Origin: Pyrrhosoma nymphula
Lineage: Eukaryota; Arthropoda; Insecta; Odonata; Coenagrionidae
Direction: 5' to 3'
NCBI GenBank assembly: GCA_963573305.1
Contig: OY754332.1
Span: forward strand, 53,605,559 to 53,669,558
DNA length: 64,000 nucleotides
The notes under the pieces: model-generated
Database searches by the model: none
Seen by the model: only the letters and a program-made list of their open reading frames with translations
Told to the model about the DNA's origin: nothing
Shown here: in pieces, positions 1 to 12,411 of the stretch
Position numbering within the stretch: position 1 is the stretch's first letter
How the letters are laid out: each line of letters begins with the position of its first letter
Translations under genes and position numbers: made by a program

Positions 1-484
1 TGTTTTAACAACATCCTGCCTTGCGCTTGGCTTCACGAACAAAAAATGTCCTTTATTTTCATTTCATTCATAAAATCACTCTTTTCCATACAAATCTCTC
101 ATATTCCAAGTATGTACGTACGAATCTTCCAGTTTATATTGCCATGTCTGTCTCTTGATGGGACAACCTTATACAGCTTCCTTTGTCAATCATGCATCTT
201 GAGGCTATTCTTTGATAATTGGATCCATGATTGATGTTGTATAATCATATGTCAATTTCCCTCTCTTTTTATTAAGTTTTGTATTCATGACACATTTTGA
301 TGGTTCATATTATTATCAACTAACATTTATTTAGAGTAAAAAATTGCATTGTAATTCAGCAGGAAACTGCTCCATCATACCAAGCCCAAATCAGTATTGT
401 ACAAGGCTCAATGATTTGGCTTGCAATAATATATATTGCCAACTAGACTTATCTGACTGAATGTTTGATGGTCTTTTTTTGCAG

Positions 485-600
485 ATAATCTCTCTGTGGG
501 AGACTCCGATACTGATGAAGATATAAGGACTGAAGAGTGTCTTAGAATTTTCAATTCTTACAAACCAGAAGTGGCTCAGGACACTGAAGAGACTTATAAA
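485..600 (+). CDS. REXO1: REXO1 internal exon, ECLRIF acidic segment
   Basis: The acceptor is a T-rich tract ending TTTTTTTGCAG at 484, and the donor is GTATAG at 601. The exon begins with two bases that complete a codon from an upstream exon outside the window, then reads 38 codons to a phase-0 end. It encodes an acidic stretch (VGDSDTDED) followed by EECLRIFNSY, a short motif conserved in the N-terminal part of REXO1 proteins. The donor is weaker than consensus; reading through meets a stop two codons later, which supports splicing here. Confidence 0.8.
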
Positions 601-2590
601 GTATAGTAATTTCTGTTAATTTTAATGTTTAATCATAGTACCTATACAATTGTGTGTTTTTATAATGCTTAAAGAAGTGTTTTTTTGTTATGTGCATAAA
701 ATATTTTTGTATCCCATGTAGGTGCTGGGGATATAATTTATAATTGGGTCTTTGCATAAAAGAAAGGAAACTATATTATGAACTCTGTTCTTGTTTGCTC
801 TAAAAATTGCCAAAAAAAAGTAGGGTGTGGTGTGTTGTTCTGCCATTTGTTCTTAAAATGTTATAAATGGAGCCAATAACCCTAGGCTACTGCCAAAAAC
901 TTGACCAAATTTCAAGGCTGTGTTCCTAGGAACTCACTTTGACAGACAATTTGTGTTTTAGAATTATTTGAGTGAGTTTCACCTTCAGTTGTGTCTTGTT
1001 TAGATTTTAATGACACTGCCTCTTCAAGAGTTATGGACATTTTCTCAATTACTCTCCATTCTCTATTTAGATGACAGAGTGAGAACTTAGGGAAGTATTG
1101 GCCTAAATATTCCAAAGCAAAATGTTCTGTCGACAAGGTAAAAATTTGTTTGGCACCTATGAATGCAGTTAGAGTGGATGGGATCTGATGATTATAGTTG
1201 CAATCAAGAGTGCTGCTGTAGCAAAGTAGTTTTTTACGTGTCTTCAAATCTGGACTATCAATTATTACATGTGACATAATGGATTCTGATTCGAGAGATG
1301 CTAGGTGTAAAAATTGCATAGGTATATTGAATTACTGATGTACATAGTTATGTTGGTAAACTGTGGGACTAGAAAAAATTGTTCAATGCAGGAATTTTTT
1401 CAGCCTGTAATTAAGATATGCTACGTTGTTGAAAAGTTTGATAAAGGCATATTACTCAATTTTTGCTCCTTTGCTCACTATACAGGTCATGCATAACGTG
1501 TATTTTCATATCAATTTTGACAAATTAGATCAAATTAAAAGACTTCATATTTTCAAATCTATTTTCCAATTCTATGTTCAAAATATGTATAAACTTGTAT
1601 GTATAAAATATGTATATGGTAACTTATCCATCCTATGACACCAATCATTCTCGTCTGATGCAAAGAATGGAGAAAAGCCCTTCATAGACTGCTGCAAGAA
1701 CTCACAGCAGATGATGGTGTGATGCTTTCAATTATGACATCATATTCATGGCCTATAAGAGAGCATCATTGAGGACTTTTCTTGTGGCTGGATATGTTTT
1801 AGCAAAAATTCTTACTGCATAGAGAATTGTCATGAAATGCCTCTGAAAGTAACATGCAGTTTTGGATATTATCCTAAGTCACAGGAAATATTTTAAGTGA
1901 TCGAAGAGGGAGGAAAAACTAGTTATGCACTTAGATTCATCTGCCTGTATCATCATGTATTGCAATCAGGATGGAAGGTCCTTTGACAAAATAATTAATT
2001 ATATTATTTTTAGATGAATTGAAATGAGGTTATTAGGATTTTAATTGACTTAATGCTTTTGTATGGTGGATTTGGTCATCTTTGTGTGAACTTTATGATT
2101 TATATGAGAGCATAGAGCAGAATTATAACATTGGATAAATGGCAAAATTATTGACTTTTCACCGGTTTAGTCATCTTTTGAATTCTCATTGGTATGAGAT
2201 GAGAAATATCTTAATCAGTTGGTTATTAGTTGTTTGCTGTAATTTTAAAAGTCATAGTACAATTAATTTATTAAAATTTGCATTCCTTTTGTTTACCCAG
2301 AATAGCAAAATTTCATGTAAGATACTTGCAGTAAGATTGTTCATTTGCTGTGATATCCATGGATATGTCTTTGATTTGTGTTAATGAAAAGGGGACCATT
2401 GATGCTGATTAGGATATGTCATTCTTTCTAATAGATAATTGTGGAGTATTGGTATGTATTTGATCCCTTGGGCCGTAACTTATCAAAATATGATGATGGT
2501 GACTGAATATAGGTAATATAGTCACTCAGTGAACCTCGTAATTATGCCACTTATGACAGCAGTTAAACATGTGATTTCAATGATTAAGTC
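601..2590 (+). other. intron 1, left part, no recognised element
   Basis: AT-rich intron sequence. Small open frames on both strands show no family motifs I recognise. No tandem or inverted repeat was noticed by eye. Confidence 0.5.
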
Positions 2591-2599
2591 ACAAAGGGG

Positions 2600-3790
2600 T
2601 CATTCCACTATCTGAAACTGTGATCCCTTTGACACCTTTCGTGAAGAGCAGGCTAATGCAGATGCCGGGTTTCACTCCACCCCTCCTCTGATCCCTCACC
2701 AACCTACTCACCTATTATCCTCCATGGCTCAAACAACATCAGCTGTCAATCGCCTTCCCAAATAACCAACCAACAAAAACACAACTCAGCTCTAAATTTA
2801 CTGGCAATGGCCTGCCACAATGGAAGCTCAGTTCCCGATCAGTCACTGAAGTTAAGCATCGTTGGGCTAGACTCGAATTTGGAGGAGTGATCCTCCTATT
2901 CATCTGAGTGCTGTTGCCCCTGTCTGCGACTGGCAGACAGTATGTGCGAAATGACCTTAGCCGTCGAAGCATGTTAAACCAAAATAATGCTACTACTACT
3001 CTCAATCCACTTATCTGTAAATCTGTAGGTCCCACCATTTGCAGCCAAGAGCTGTTGCCTAGTACAAAAGGGATGAAAGAGGTACATACAGATAATACAA
3101 CTAACAATCAGTAAAGGGGAATCAGTATATCACTAGGGGCATTAGAGGTAAACAAATTTACAACACTAGTCCTTCAGCTGGAGCTAATCGTTGAAGTACA
3201 TAAGTGGGTCTGATATACTGTTATGTACAGTGGGTTAAAAGTATTTCCATTCATAATTTTCACCCATTTAACGATTTTGGTTCATTCCACATCAACTGAA
3301 ATAACTTTTGGGTATTCCCCCGCCAACCATTTCAGATTTTCATTATTTTTTTCCCCGTGACTAGTTTCGACCTTAGTAATGAGAAATACCGAATATTTTA
3401 GCCTCAATGCAAGTATTTCCTTAGTTGTGAGGCTATGAATCCACCAAGCCACAGAGGAAAAATCTGCCTGCAAGTCGAATTGTGAAATTCAACCATATTT
3501 TTACCCCTGTAATAACTAGAATAAGTGAACTATACTAGCAAAAATTTCAGATGGATAGTGGATAGAAAGCTGAGCAGTGTTTTCATTGGTTGATTATTTG
3601 AGGAAGAGACTGACAGCTGAGGTTATTTGAGCCATGGAGGATAATCGGTGAGTTGGTTGGTAAGTGAAGGATTTTTCAGGGATTGGAGGAGGGGTGTAGT
3701 GAAACCCGGCATCAGCATTAGCTTGCTCTTAATGAAAGGCACCAAGGGGACCCACTTAAATAGGGATCAGGCTTCAAATGAAAAATCATT
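2600..3790. mobile_element. inverted-repeat (fold-back) element, family A
   Basis: The segment about 2611-2760 returns as its imperfect reverse complement at about 3586-3760. Matching landmarks include GATGCCGGGTTTCAC against GTGAAACCCGGCATC, and TATCCTCCATGGCTC against GAGCCATGGAGGATA. A weaker outer match around GTGATCCC/GGGATCA extends the arms. The interior contains a 5S-derived SINE. No transposase frame is visible, so it is a non-autonomous element or a rearranged pair. Exact ends and target duplication were not resolved. Confidence 0.6.
2809..3001 (+). mobile_element. 5S rRNA-derived SINE
   Basis: The 5' part GGTT/CAGTTCCCGATCAG followed by GAAGTTAAGCATCGTTGGGC resembles the internal promoter region of 5S rRNA. 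A conserved hairpin TGTCTGC..TGGCAGACAG follows, and the copy ends in (CTA)n. The same layout recurs at 23420, 36458 (minus), 53968 and 60949, showing a dispersed family. It sits inside inverted-repeat element A. Confidence 0.75.
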
Positions 3791-4603
3791 GCCACTATCA
3801 GGTTGCAAACTGATGCCCTTGGAATTAGAAGCCAGTGCTCTAGCCAACACAATCCCCCAGCTGAGCTGCACTTTGAGACTTGATCCCTTTTCTCCTCCCA
3901 TCCTTTATCCACCTCTCCTCTGCATTCAGCAATTCATTTTTTGACTGATTGCTCTGAAATGTTTTGACTCATTAAAGGCTAACTCACTATTTTGGAGGGC
4001 CACACCATGAATTTTATTCTTTGATTGTTCATTTTGTTGTTGTGATTAGTTTAAATGTCCAAAGGAAGTGCTTTCATGAATTTTATTTTGAAAATTATTC
4101 CTTTTGCCTTATGAATCAAAGTACAAAGCACGAAGTACAACAAATATGTGGAAGATGCCAACTGATTCTTTTGTATAAAATTAGCAACTATAGCGTATGC
4201 ATACTTGTGTATGGTGACTTTGTCTCACTGCCATTTTAACTTGTTTATCATGTTGAGATGATCTGTGGATTGTTCATTCTGACCTTTCAGTATACAATGA
4301 GTAAGTAGTATACAGTATTGTTGTTTTAGACTTATGTTTTGTATTTTCTTATAAGGGGTTTGTAAAGTAATTTTTTGTTTAGAGGAACAAGTAACATGTC
4401 TAGAATGAAAGGAAAGGTAAATTTTGGCTGCTTAATAGGTAATAGAAGCAATTGAAGGGTATTATTCTCTTGTTAATCTGATAGACTGCTTCGACTGTTA
4501 GCACATATAGGAGAGATGACAATCAGTAAATTGCAAAATTTTGTCTAACTTTAATGGATATTACTCTTGTAGCTAATCTCTTGTGTCGATTAACCTCTTG
4601 CAG
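3791..4603 (+). other. end of intron 1, no recognised element
   Basis: AT-rich sequence. A short tract near 4380-4420 has splice-like flanks (TTTGTTTAG, GTAAAT), but its phase-0 frame meets a stop, so I do not call an exon. Confidence 0.45.
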
Positions 4604-4738
4604 AAAGCCAAATTGGGTGAGAAGGAGCCAGAGGCAGTTGAAGTGGGCCCTCCTGCGAAAAAGCGTGTAGCTCATGAAGGTGCTACCTTTTTGCCTAAAA
4701 AGCCAGTAGTGCCAAGAAAAGTATTTGATCCTGCAATG
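4604..4738 (+). CDS. REXO1: REXO1 internal exon, basic KKRVAHE segment
   Basis: Exon of exactly 45 codons between CTCTTGCAG and GTACGT, phase 0 at both ends. It encodes a low-complexity linker with PPAKKRVAHEG and KKPVVPRKVFDP. The K/R-R-V/I-A-H motif recurs in the exon at 48775 (GKRRIAHVP and GQRVAHVP), a REXO1 linker feature. A role in nuclear import or partner binding would be inference only. Confidence 0.82.
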
Positions 4739-5567
4739 GTACGTTCAATCTGAAGCTTAGGACCATGAATCTCTCTTTTAAATATTTTCAGCATTTTCAA
4801 TTTCCATTAATCAGTAATTCTGACCAATGCATTTTTCAAAATAAACTGCAAGAAACCTCAGGCCATGTGGCAGTGTAATTAATACTTGGAGAAGTGGCCG
4901 TGTTACCCAGTTAGTCCATTATTCAGCTTTTGACTGGAGGATCATGTATTGAATTTGGGTGAAGCTTCTTTGGGCACTGTTGTCAAAAATCCATGTAGAC
5001 CAATTATATGGGCTCAGGAACTATTTAGGAAGCTGCAGTTGGCTCATAGTGAGGAGCTTGCCTCCAACTCTGCTGTTTAAATTTAAATTTCTAATAACTT
5101 ATGGAATTAATGGTGAGCTCTTATCTTTCTCATCCATGCAAACCAACCTTAGGGTTGAGCCCTGAGTGTGAATGAGTGATGCATACCATATATGCTGTGA
5201 CGTTTTTTCGCTCGGGTTCGCGTGGGGGTCTGACTCACCTCGGTTGAAGCCAGGCCTCCTGTCACAGATTCTGAGGTAGGGGAACTTACCGGCTATCTCA
5301 GGGGTGTGGGCGGCGTCAAACAAGCAGATTATGGCTGGGTGACTGGGGAATGGGAAAGGGAGAGAGGTGGGGAACAGGGGTGGTATGGCTCAAAGACAGT
5401 GATCGCTCACTCATTGAATTTCAATAAATTTTACTATATTATGAAGCAAAGACATGCGTAATCCCAGTAAATTAATAAACGACATATGCTCTGACTGTAT
5501 GTAATGGTTTAAATTGATTATGAGACACACAATGTAAATGAACAGGATTGAATGGCATTGCCTTCTG
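4739..5567 (+). other. start of intron 2, no recognised element
   Basis: Unassigned intron sequence up to the Gypsy insertion. GC content rises locally around 5200-5350, without any recognisable family signature. Confidence 0.45.
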
Positions 5568-5585
5568 AGAATAGGGGGTGGTTAG

Positions 5586-5806
5586 TGTTATGTTGTCAGC
5601 TTCGGGATAAGGCTGAACAAACTCGAGCATCTCCGGTTTCCAAGTTCTTTTATTCTTGGAATCAAAGTACAAAACATCATACAAAAAAGCGGCGACTGAT
5701 CAAGGGAACCAACCGAGCGCGACTGACTAGCAGGGCTGGGACAAGCAGTCCTCAGTGACTATTGCGCAGTCGATCGGTGCAGCTGCCAACCTTACAATAC
5801 ACAACA
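5586..5806 (-). repeat. 3' LTR of the Gypsy element
   Basis: On the minus strand it begins TGTTGTGT and ends in ACA. It shares the block GCTTCGGGATAAGGCTGAAC and most of its length with 12412-12632. The LTRs differ at many positions, indicating an old insertion. Confidence 0.9.
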
Positions 5807-5820
5807 TTTCCCCCTTTTTA
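5807..5820 (-). promoter_or_regulatory. polypurine tract of the Gypsy element
   Basis: Minus-strand TAAAAAGGGGGAAAT lies directly against the 3' LTR, where plus-strand DNA synthesis is primed in LTR elements. It fixes the element's orientation. Confidence 0.75.
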
Positions 5821-6036
5821 GCAAATTCAGCCATGTATTAATTTTTAATAAGATGACAAATATTGGGAAGGAGAATATCTGTTGGGTGGTCTCCTCTGTC
5901 TCACAGGTTGGGGAGTTAGGTTCGGTGCTGGGAACTCCAATTCTGGTGACTCCGATGGGTTCCTAGTAGAAGGCTCAGGAAACCAGTCCAAATCCTGGAT
6001 GCTTGTCTTCCGTCAGTGTACTCTTTTTTAACTGGT

Positions 6037-7980
6037 TTACATGGGCCTCTTCAAGACTCCTGAATTTAGCTTTACTAAATACATTAGTTTACCAATTTGT
6101 TCATTAATACGACCAGACGACCATTTATACACAAATTTCTTAAGATTACGCAGTAACACCTTTTCATTAATACAAAATTTTGGTACACTAAGTCCACTAG
6201 CGTTTGAGGCTAATTTAAATTTATTATCAGGAGACAACATTGTGATATGTGTACGAGGGGTAAAATTCAGAATTAGAGCTAAGGGTGCTTGCTTTGTCAC
6301 AGTACATGGGGTTGTACCGTACGACATTAAGGTCCTAGCAAGCAGTGTCTCAAGTGATTCCCCAGGCTCAATAACCTTGGATGAAGCCACTGATTTGAGT
6401 AACATTTTTTTAATTTCCTGGACCATCCTTTCTGCTTGGCCATTGGAATATGTACAGAATGGTGGCGTGTTCATATGCCTAATTTTATTTTTGGCCAAAT
6501 AATTTTTAAATCCTATTCCATTAAAAGGAGGACCATTGTCCGATACAATAACTTGTGGAAATTCAAAACGAGCAAAAAATTGAGGCAACAGGGGAGTAAT
6601 CGTTTGAGCTGAGAAACTATTCATAATGAAGCATTCCAACCATTTGGAATACTTTTGAAAGAACATATATTCCCCCAGGGCCGTACTCTTTATTTGGCAA
6701 AGGAAGGGGGGAGGGAGGGGGGGAAGGATGGATAGGGTGTTGAAAGGTGAGTAAGGATGTCAAGGGGTAAAAACTTTGTGTAAACTTCAAACACAAGTAC
6801 TGGCTCACTCACCCGTCAAGGGGGGGGGGGTTCCAATCACGCGTGCACTCAGGACCGCGAAGTCCTCACTGGCACCAGTGCGGCAGAGGAGGCCTGCTTG
6901 GCAGGAGAAACACCGGGTGTCAGAGACATCCTTGGGCACTTCCAACCATCAAAATTCCTTCCCGGGTGGTTGACGATCACTGGCTGTGAGCCGTAGGTGA
7001 AACCGTGTAAACTGCTGTGCGTGTGACTGTGAAGCGTGCGTGAGCAAGAGCGGAGTGCGTCACTGGCGTGTGTGTGGGGACTTCGTGGTGCTGTTGTGGG
7101 TGGCCTGTGCTGGAAGAACTCTTGTTCCCCTCACAAGCCTGCTAGTGGGAGTAGGCACTGGCGCCAGTGAGGAATTCGCGGTCCTGAGTGCACGCGTGAT
7201 TGGAACCCCCCCCCCCCTTGACGGGTGAGTGAGCCAGTACTTGTGTTTGAAGTTTACACAAAGTTTTTACCCCTTGACGTCCTTACTCACCTTTCAGCAC
7301 CCTATCCATCCTCCCCCCCCCCACCCTCCCTCCCCCCTTCCTTTGCCCAATAAAGAGTACGGCCCTGGGGGAATATATTTTCTTTCAAATTTTACGGGCC
7401 GTAGATCATTCATTTATCTTTATTTGGAATACTCATCAACTAAAATAAGAAATTTACATTTGAATGTTTAAAGAAAGTCTAGGTGCAGACGCTGCCAAGG
7501 CTTTTCTGACCTGTTCAAAGAAAGATATGATTTACTAACATTATCTCTTTGGGTCAACTGACAAGTTTCGCACAATGCAATTTTTCGTTCAATTGCATTA
7601 TCTAAATATTCCCACCAAACGTGTGACCTAGCCAACATCTTGGCTCTCACAATATCTATGTGGTCACGGTGTAGAATGTCACATACTTTTTCTTGAAGAC
7701 TTTTCGGTATCACTACTCTATTACCAAACATGAGACATCCATCTTGAATTAACAATTGGTTGCAGATTTTAAATAATCTTATAAATTCAGGGGAAACTTT
7801 TTTTGGCCAACCCTTCATCACCCATTTCAGAGCACATGATAAGATAGGATCCATACTAGTCTCTTCTGCTACTTTCTTAAAATAAACAAATTTTTCCTCC
7901 AAATTATTCATAATCAAAAAACACTGGTACATTAGTGGATCCTTCCAGAGGAAGCCTGGACAATGCATCAGCATTAGCAA
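6037..7980 (-). pseudogene. Gypsy integrase remnant split by a palindromic element
   Basis: The N-terminal part (7980-7468) carries the HHCC zinc finger (HRDHIDI ... CETCQ). The core follows with an IVSDNGPPF box and a TYSNGQAERMVQ segment containing the catalytic Glu (6666-6037). The element at 6654-7421 interrupts the conserved DEYSKW stretch. The 12 bp encoding part of it occurs on both sides, a direct view of the target duplication. Confidence 0.87.
6654..7421. mobile_element. palindromic Penelope-type non-autonomous element, family B copy 1
   Basis: A 768-bp insertion in the Gypsy integrase, flanked by an exact 12-bp duplication ATTTGGAATACT (6642-6653, 7422-7433). Inverted arms of about 230 bp run from both ends (GGCCGTACTCTTTA against TAAAGAGTACGGCC; GCGTGCACTCAGGACCGCG against CGCGGTCCTGAGTGCACGC). 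The right end alone has an extra 32-nt tail (7390-7421) beyond the arm. The centre includes CCTGC-TTG-GCAGG-A-GAAA-CACC-G-GGTG-TC, a hammerhead-like stem II/III core. No coding capacity. It shares arms, tail and centre with 54369-55954. Confidence 0.8.
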
Positions 7981-9662
7981 TATTAGAACCCTTTTTATAA
8001 CAAATATTGTAATTATAAGCCGACAATAACAATGCCCATCTCTGTGACCTAGTACTCACAACTAGGGGTGTACCCTTTCTTGGATTATAGATAGACTGCA
8101 AAGGCTGATGATCCGTGACTTACGTAAAGGTTCTGCCAGCCAAGAATTTGTGGAAATATTTGACCCCATATAGACAGGCTAGTGCTTCCCGATCTAGATT
8201 ACTATAATTATTTTCTGCAGTAGAAAGTGTTGTGGAAGCAAAAGCAATAGGATGTTCCACCCCATCAATGATATGTGCAAGAGTAGCTCCTATCCCATAG
8301 GCACTACTATCTGTTGTAAGTACCAATGGCTTAAGGGGATCATATGAAACAAAGAGACTTTTTCCTGAGATTGTATTTTTAGTGCCCTCAAATGCTTGCT
8401 GACATTTAGGTGTCCAGCACCATTGAACATTTTAATGGGAATACACATACAATTGCTCTAACATAGTTGAGCTAATGGGCACAAATTGATGATAAAAATT
8501 TAACAGGCCAATAAAGGATTTTAATTCAGTCACATTGCTTGGCACTCCAGCTAATTTAATAGCCTTCATCTTTTCAGGAGATGGGCACACACCTTGCCCG
8601 TCGACATGGAACCGCAACACATCTAATGACCGTAAAAATAAAATCTTGACATTAAATTCATTTTACTTGTTCAATACCTTTTCCAAAATCAATATACACT
8701 CTTGCCTGGATTTGGCACCAATTATCACATTGTCAAGATAAACTTGTACTCCCGGTATACACTTCAAAAGAGAATCCATTTCAGATTGAAAAATTGAGGG
8801 TGCACTACACAGGCCAAAACATAAACCTATTAAATCTAAATACCCAACATGCGTGTTTAAGGTCAATAAATCTTTACTTGCTTCACTGACAGGTAACTGT
8901 AAGTAAGCATTAGTGAGGTCCAATTCACAAAAATAGTCACAATTGACCAAGGAATGAATAATGTCATTGACTCTGGCTGGGGCGGCGTGGCCAGGGCGGG
9001 AAGGCGGGGATTCCCACCCGGGCCCCGGGGCACGCACTAGGTTTCGGGTTCGGGTCCGAAGGGCCCGGCGAGCTGTGCCCCGAACTTTGGACAGCCAGCA
9101 GACCAAACATCTCTTAGTGAAAGTACAATTTTGTCATACTGTTCATAAATACCTATGAAATTTTAGTTTAATGCATTTTTAACACACAAATGCTTTCAGA
9201 AGGGAGGAGGGGGGGTCAAAAAAACTGGGCCCCTCTGGACGTACAGTGGCCCGGGCCCCTGAGCACCCACGCGGCCTCTGGACTCTGGGTAAAGGATAAT
9301 GTTCCAAATCTACATACTTATTTATGGTAACCTTAAGGTCTGCACAGATTCTAATGTTCCCATTTTTCCTTCTTACACAAACTATGGGAGAAGCCCATTT
9401 ACTATGCCTGACCCTTGAAATGATTTTTTGAGCATCTTAAGGATTTTAGCTCATTTTCTATAGGTTCTCTAAGTGCATATGGTGCACAATATGCCCTATG
9501 AAAAATCGGAAAGGTGTCTTCTTTTAGTAAAATTGAAACTTCAAAATCCTTGATTGGGGCATCATTGTTACCAAGAAATATGTTAGGAAATTTTTTCTGA
9601 AAATACTGTGAATCAGTAACATCATCACTTGAGTACAAACTTGCCTGGAATAACCGAGCCAA
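7981..9662 (-). pseudogene. Gypsy reverse transcriptase and RNase H remnant
   Basis: Minus-strand pieces: connecting segment (9662-9402), RT core (9106-8663) with ELDLTNAYLQLPV, LCFGLCSAPSIFQ and VYLDNVIIG (the catalytic YxDD box reads YLDN, probably inactive), then RT thumb (FIGLLNFYHQFVP) and RNase H (LTTDSSAYGIGA, LDREALA). A 304-bp hAT-type MITE interrupts the RT between the palm and the upstream segment. Several frameshifts are present. Confidence 0.87.
8977..9280. mobile_element. hAT-type MITE
   Basis: A 304-bp GC-rich insertion in the Gypsy RT, flanked by the exact 8-bp duplication GACTCTGG (8969-8976, 9281-9288). The ends are CTGGGGCGGCGTGG and the reverse complement of ACGCGGCCTCTG, approximating the CAGGGGCGG ends of hAT elements. 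8-bp duplications are the hAT hallmark. No transposase. Confidence 0.75.
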
Positions 9663-9687
9663 TGTCCAACCTTAGTATTGACCCACT

Positions 9688-10160
9688 CTAATCAGGATTT
9701 AGAACAGACAACCAGTCTCTACCGAGCAAACACCTCCTCAATTGATTGTCTGTAATTATCAAAGGTACAGTTAATACATCAGCAATACTGGGTTTGACAC
9801 ACACCATTACTTTACCCAGGTCATTTAATGGTTTATCATTAGCTGTGATCAGCTTAGTATTACATTTTAACATCGGCAAATCTCTAAAAAATTTGCGATA
9901 GACAAACATAGGGGTCAATGTCATGGCAGAGCCACAGTCAATTTTAAAATACAAATGCCGCCCAGAAACATTCAAATTTACAAACAAGGGCTCAAAAGAT
10001 TTATCATTACAGACGTTGTCCACGTTAAACTCTGAAATGTCAACATATTTCACACTATGTTCATTACAGTACTTTTGAATGTGTCCCTTTTTATTGCAAT
10101 AAGAGCATACCCAAGATTTAGCTGAACAATCTCCATGCTGATGGCATCGACCACATTTAG
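9688..10160 (-). pseudogene. Gypsy zinc-knuckle and aspartic protease remnant
   Basis: The minus strand shows a C..C..H....C-type array (CSYCNKKGHIQKYC) and then a protease-like domain with FKIDCGSAMT, where retroelement proteases have D(S/T)G(A/S), and CLLGRDWL near the C terminus, matching the usual (L/I)(L/I)GRDxL. The Cys at the second active-site position departs from the norm. Confidence 0.8.
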
Positions 10161-10162
10161 TG

Positions 10163-11551
10163 CAGTGTGTCCTCGTTTAACGTTGTTAACTCGTTCCTGA
10201 AAAAGTAGACGTTAAGCGAAACAACATTAAATGATGCAGTATTTTCCATAAGAAACAATGTAAAAAATTAAAATTGGTTGCAAAACTTAACAATTCTTCA
10301 TTTCATAACAGTAACGATTTCCGCACAGCACAGCAATAAAAGGTTGGTTATATGGCATTATTGAATGAAGCGTTCAAACTAATTTTCCGAAACATTTTAA
10401 TGGTGAAACTTTGATATTTTCACTCACAAAAGAAATTTTGGAATTATTCTCTATCCTGGTGGCACGAAAACTACAGGTGATAGGAACTTACTGTTGATAT
10501 TTAAAAATACAGGGGACCTGGTTGAAAGGCGTTATCAATGGATTAATGCACAAAATTTGCCAATTTCCTTAAAAATTTATCTGTTTTTATGGACTACTTT
10601 GCATCATCCTCCGCCGATTTATGGCGTATTTTAATTATGCGGGCAGTCAAACAGATGGCACCACTAGTCAAAGAGCTTCATATCTTAGATGAAACAAAGT
10701 GAAAAGGCACTTTTAAAACAATAAGCACTAGGTTTCCCTCCTATATTTCTGATATTTAGTGCTGTTAGCACCGGTTTCCCTCTGAGTAAATAGAAATTTT
10801 TGTCCTTCACTGCGGGAGCGTGCGCATGCGAATGCTGTGAAGGGAAAAATTTTCGCTTGCTGCGATCACGAAGACGTAGGAAATCAATGAAAATAGTGAG
10901 TGAAGTAGGGAAACTTGGTGCTGTGTACAAAATTTTGGTTATTTCGTAACAATTTTTTAGGAACAGTATCACCCTCGACGATTTACTGCATCATGCAGGG
11001 TTTAGAAAACTTCCTCTTACACACTATTTCAACACGAAAAACACGTTTTCGATTCACCTCAAACAGCAGTGAATCAACTTTTTCTACCACCAATTCTACC
11101 TTATGGCGGCATGGGATTTTCAGGTATCTTTTCCCGTAGATATCTGCCTTTGGATCTACCATTCAGACATGGTATTATTAATACCATGCCATTCAAGATG
11201 GTACACTAACATTGGTTTGAGTTTGAAATCACCCAATGCATTGCCCCCCAATAACAGCATAGTAAATAATAAGCAAATATAACAGTTATGAAACAAATAA
11301 TGCAATAATTATTCGCTCAGGTGAAACTTTACACACGCTATGGGGTGTTAACGCCAAACTTTTCCGCCGAATGGAAATTACGCATCAGATGCAGCAAAGT
11401 CCTATTCGTTATTCATTTTTTTTGGTTGTGCAAAATTTGAACAACGTTATCGTGAAGCACTGACGACGTTAAACGATCATGGGTTTTAATTGTTGGACAA
11501 CGTTATCGCGAAACAGCGTTAAATGGAACAACGTTAAATGAGGACACACTG
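10163..11551. mobile_element. TA-inserting Tc1/mariner-like non-autonomous element, family E copy 1
   Basis: Terminal inverted repeats start CAGTGTGTCCTC and continue CGTTTAACGTTG. The right flank is TA; the left TA reads TG, a single change. Removing the insertion rejoins the Gypsy zinc-knuckle codons. No transposase frame is evident. A longer, opposite-orientation copy is at 37183-39158. The internal sequence, including AATACCATG..ATGGTATTA near 11170-11190, is shared. Confidence 0.82.
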
Positions 11552-11657
11552 TACAGCGCTTACCACCCTTCACTTGCGGAGCCTGTACTCTCTGACTACC
11601 ATTACCAGACGACTTTGGGGTAACATCTCGGTCATTCTTCTCCCTGTCTTCACGCCC

Positions 11658-12329
11658 TCATCTCTGGAGCGGTGATGCCCTATTTGACCTCCGATGTGCC
11701 TTCCACACAAAGTTGGTGCTGGTCTCCCCCAAACGCGCTGCCGACAACTCGTTCTTGAGTGCGAGGGATTGTTCCTGAACCAACTCCATGTCTTGGATGA
11801 TCTTAACCACCTCGTCGAAGGTCAACTTCTTTTCTGACAGCAATCGCTTCGTAGCATTTGGATCACACAAACTCACGATAAGCTGATACCGCAAGGCTTC
11901 TTGCAAAAATGCTTTAAAGTTACACTTAGCCAAGAAATTTTTTTAGAGCTACTACATATTCACGAAGTTTCTCCCACCTTTTGATGTCGGTAATGGAAGC
12001 AATATCTTTCTGCGACCTCTAAACCCCCGGGAGTGTAATGAGCTCATAAAACATCGAGTAGTTCTGTAATTTATCCTTTGGTTTTTTTGGGACACGAGGT
12101 TTTTTAACACACCGTAAACCTTGGGACTGATCAGTACAATGAGCGACGACACTTGTTCTTGCTCCGTAGTTTGGTTCAGCGAGAAGAACGCTTCAAGTCT
12201 CTCAAAATAAGTATCGAAAGATTCAACAGACTGGGTGTATGGTTCAATGTTAATGATAATCGCACCCCTGGGCTGGTTACTAAACAATTGGGTCGCATCG
12301 TCGTCCTCTAACGGCCATGGTGGGTCCAA
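11658..12329 (-). pseudogene. Gypsy gag remnant
   Basis: Two minus-strand frames (12329-11952, then 11933-11658) read a Gag-like protein: YTQSVESFDTYFERLEAFF near the start, typical of the retrotransposon-gag family W/F..R...FF pattern, then a helical segment with LLSEKKLTFDEVVKI. The frame shifts between the two. A cysteine/histidine zinc-knuckle region follows but is split by the element at 10163-11551. Confidence 0.8.
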
Positions 12330-12411
12330 TTAAACCTTTACTTTTCCTCCCACGAAAAAAAAATTTTCTCGTGCTGCGAGGTTTAATAAAAATTGGAATC
12401 CTCATCGCCAG

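Noticed and set aside
2809..3001. Functional 5S rRNA gene
   Set aside because: Only part of the 5S sequence is present, followed by a family-specific hairpin and a short-repeat tail.
4391..4425. Possible microexon between TTTGTTTAG and GTAAAT
   Set aside because: In the phase required by the flanking exons it contains a stop codon, and the flanking exons already join cleanly without it.
6041..6502. 153-residue plus-strand frame as a gene
   Set aside because: It is the antisense shadow of the Gypsy integrase.
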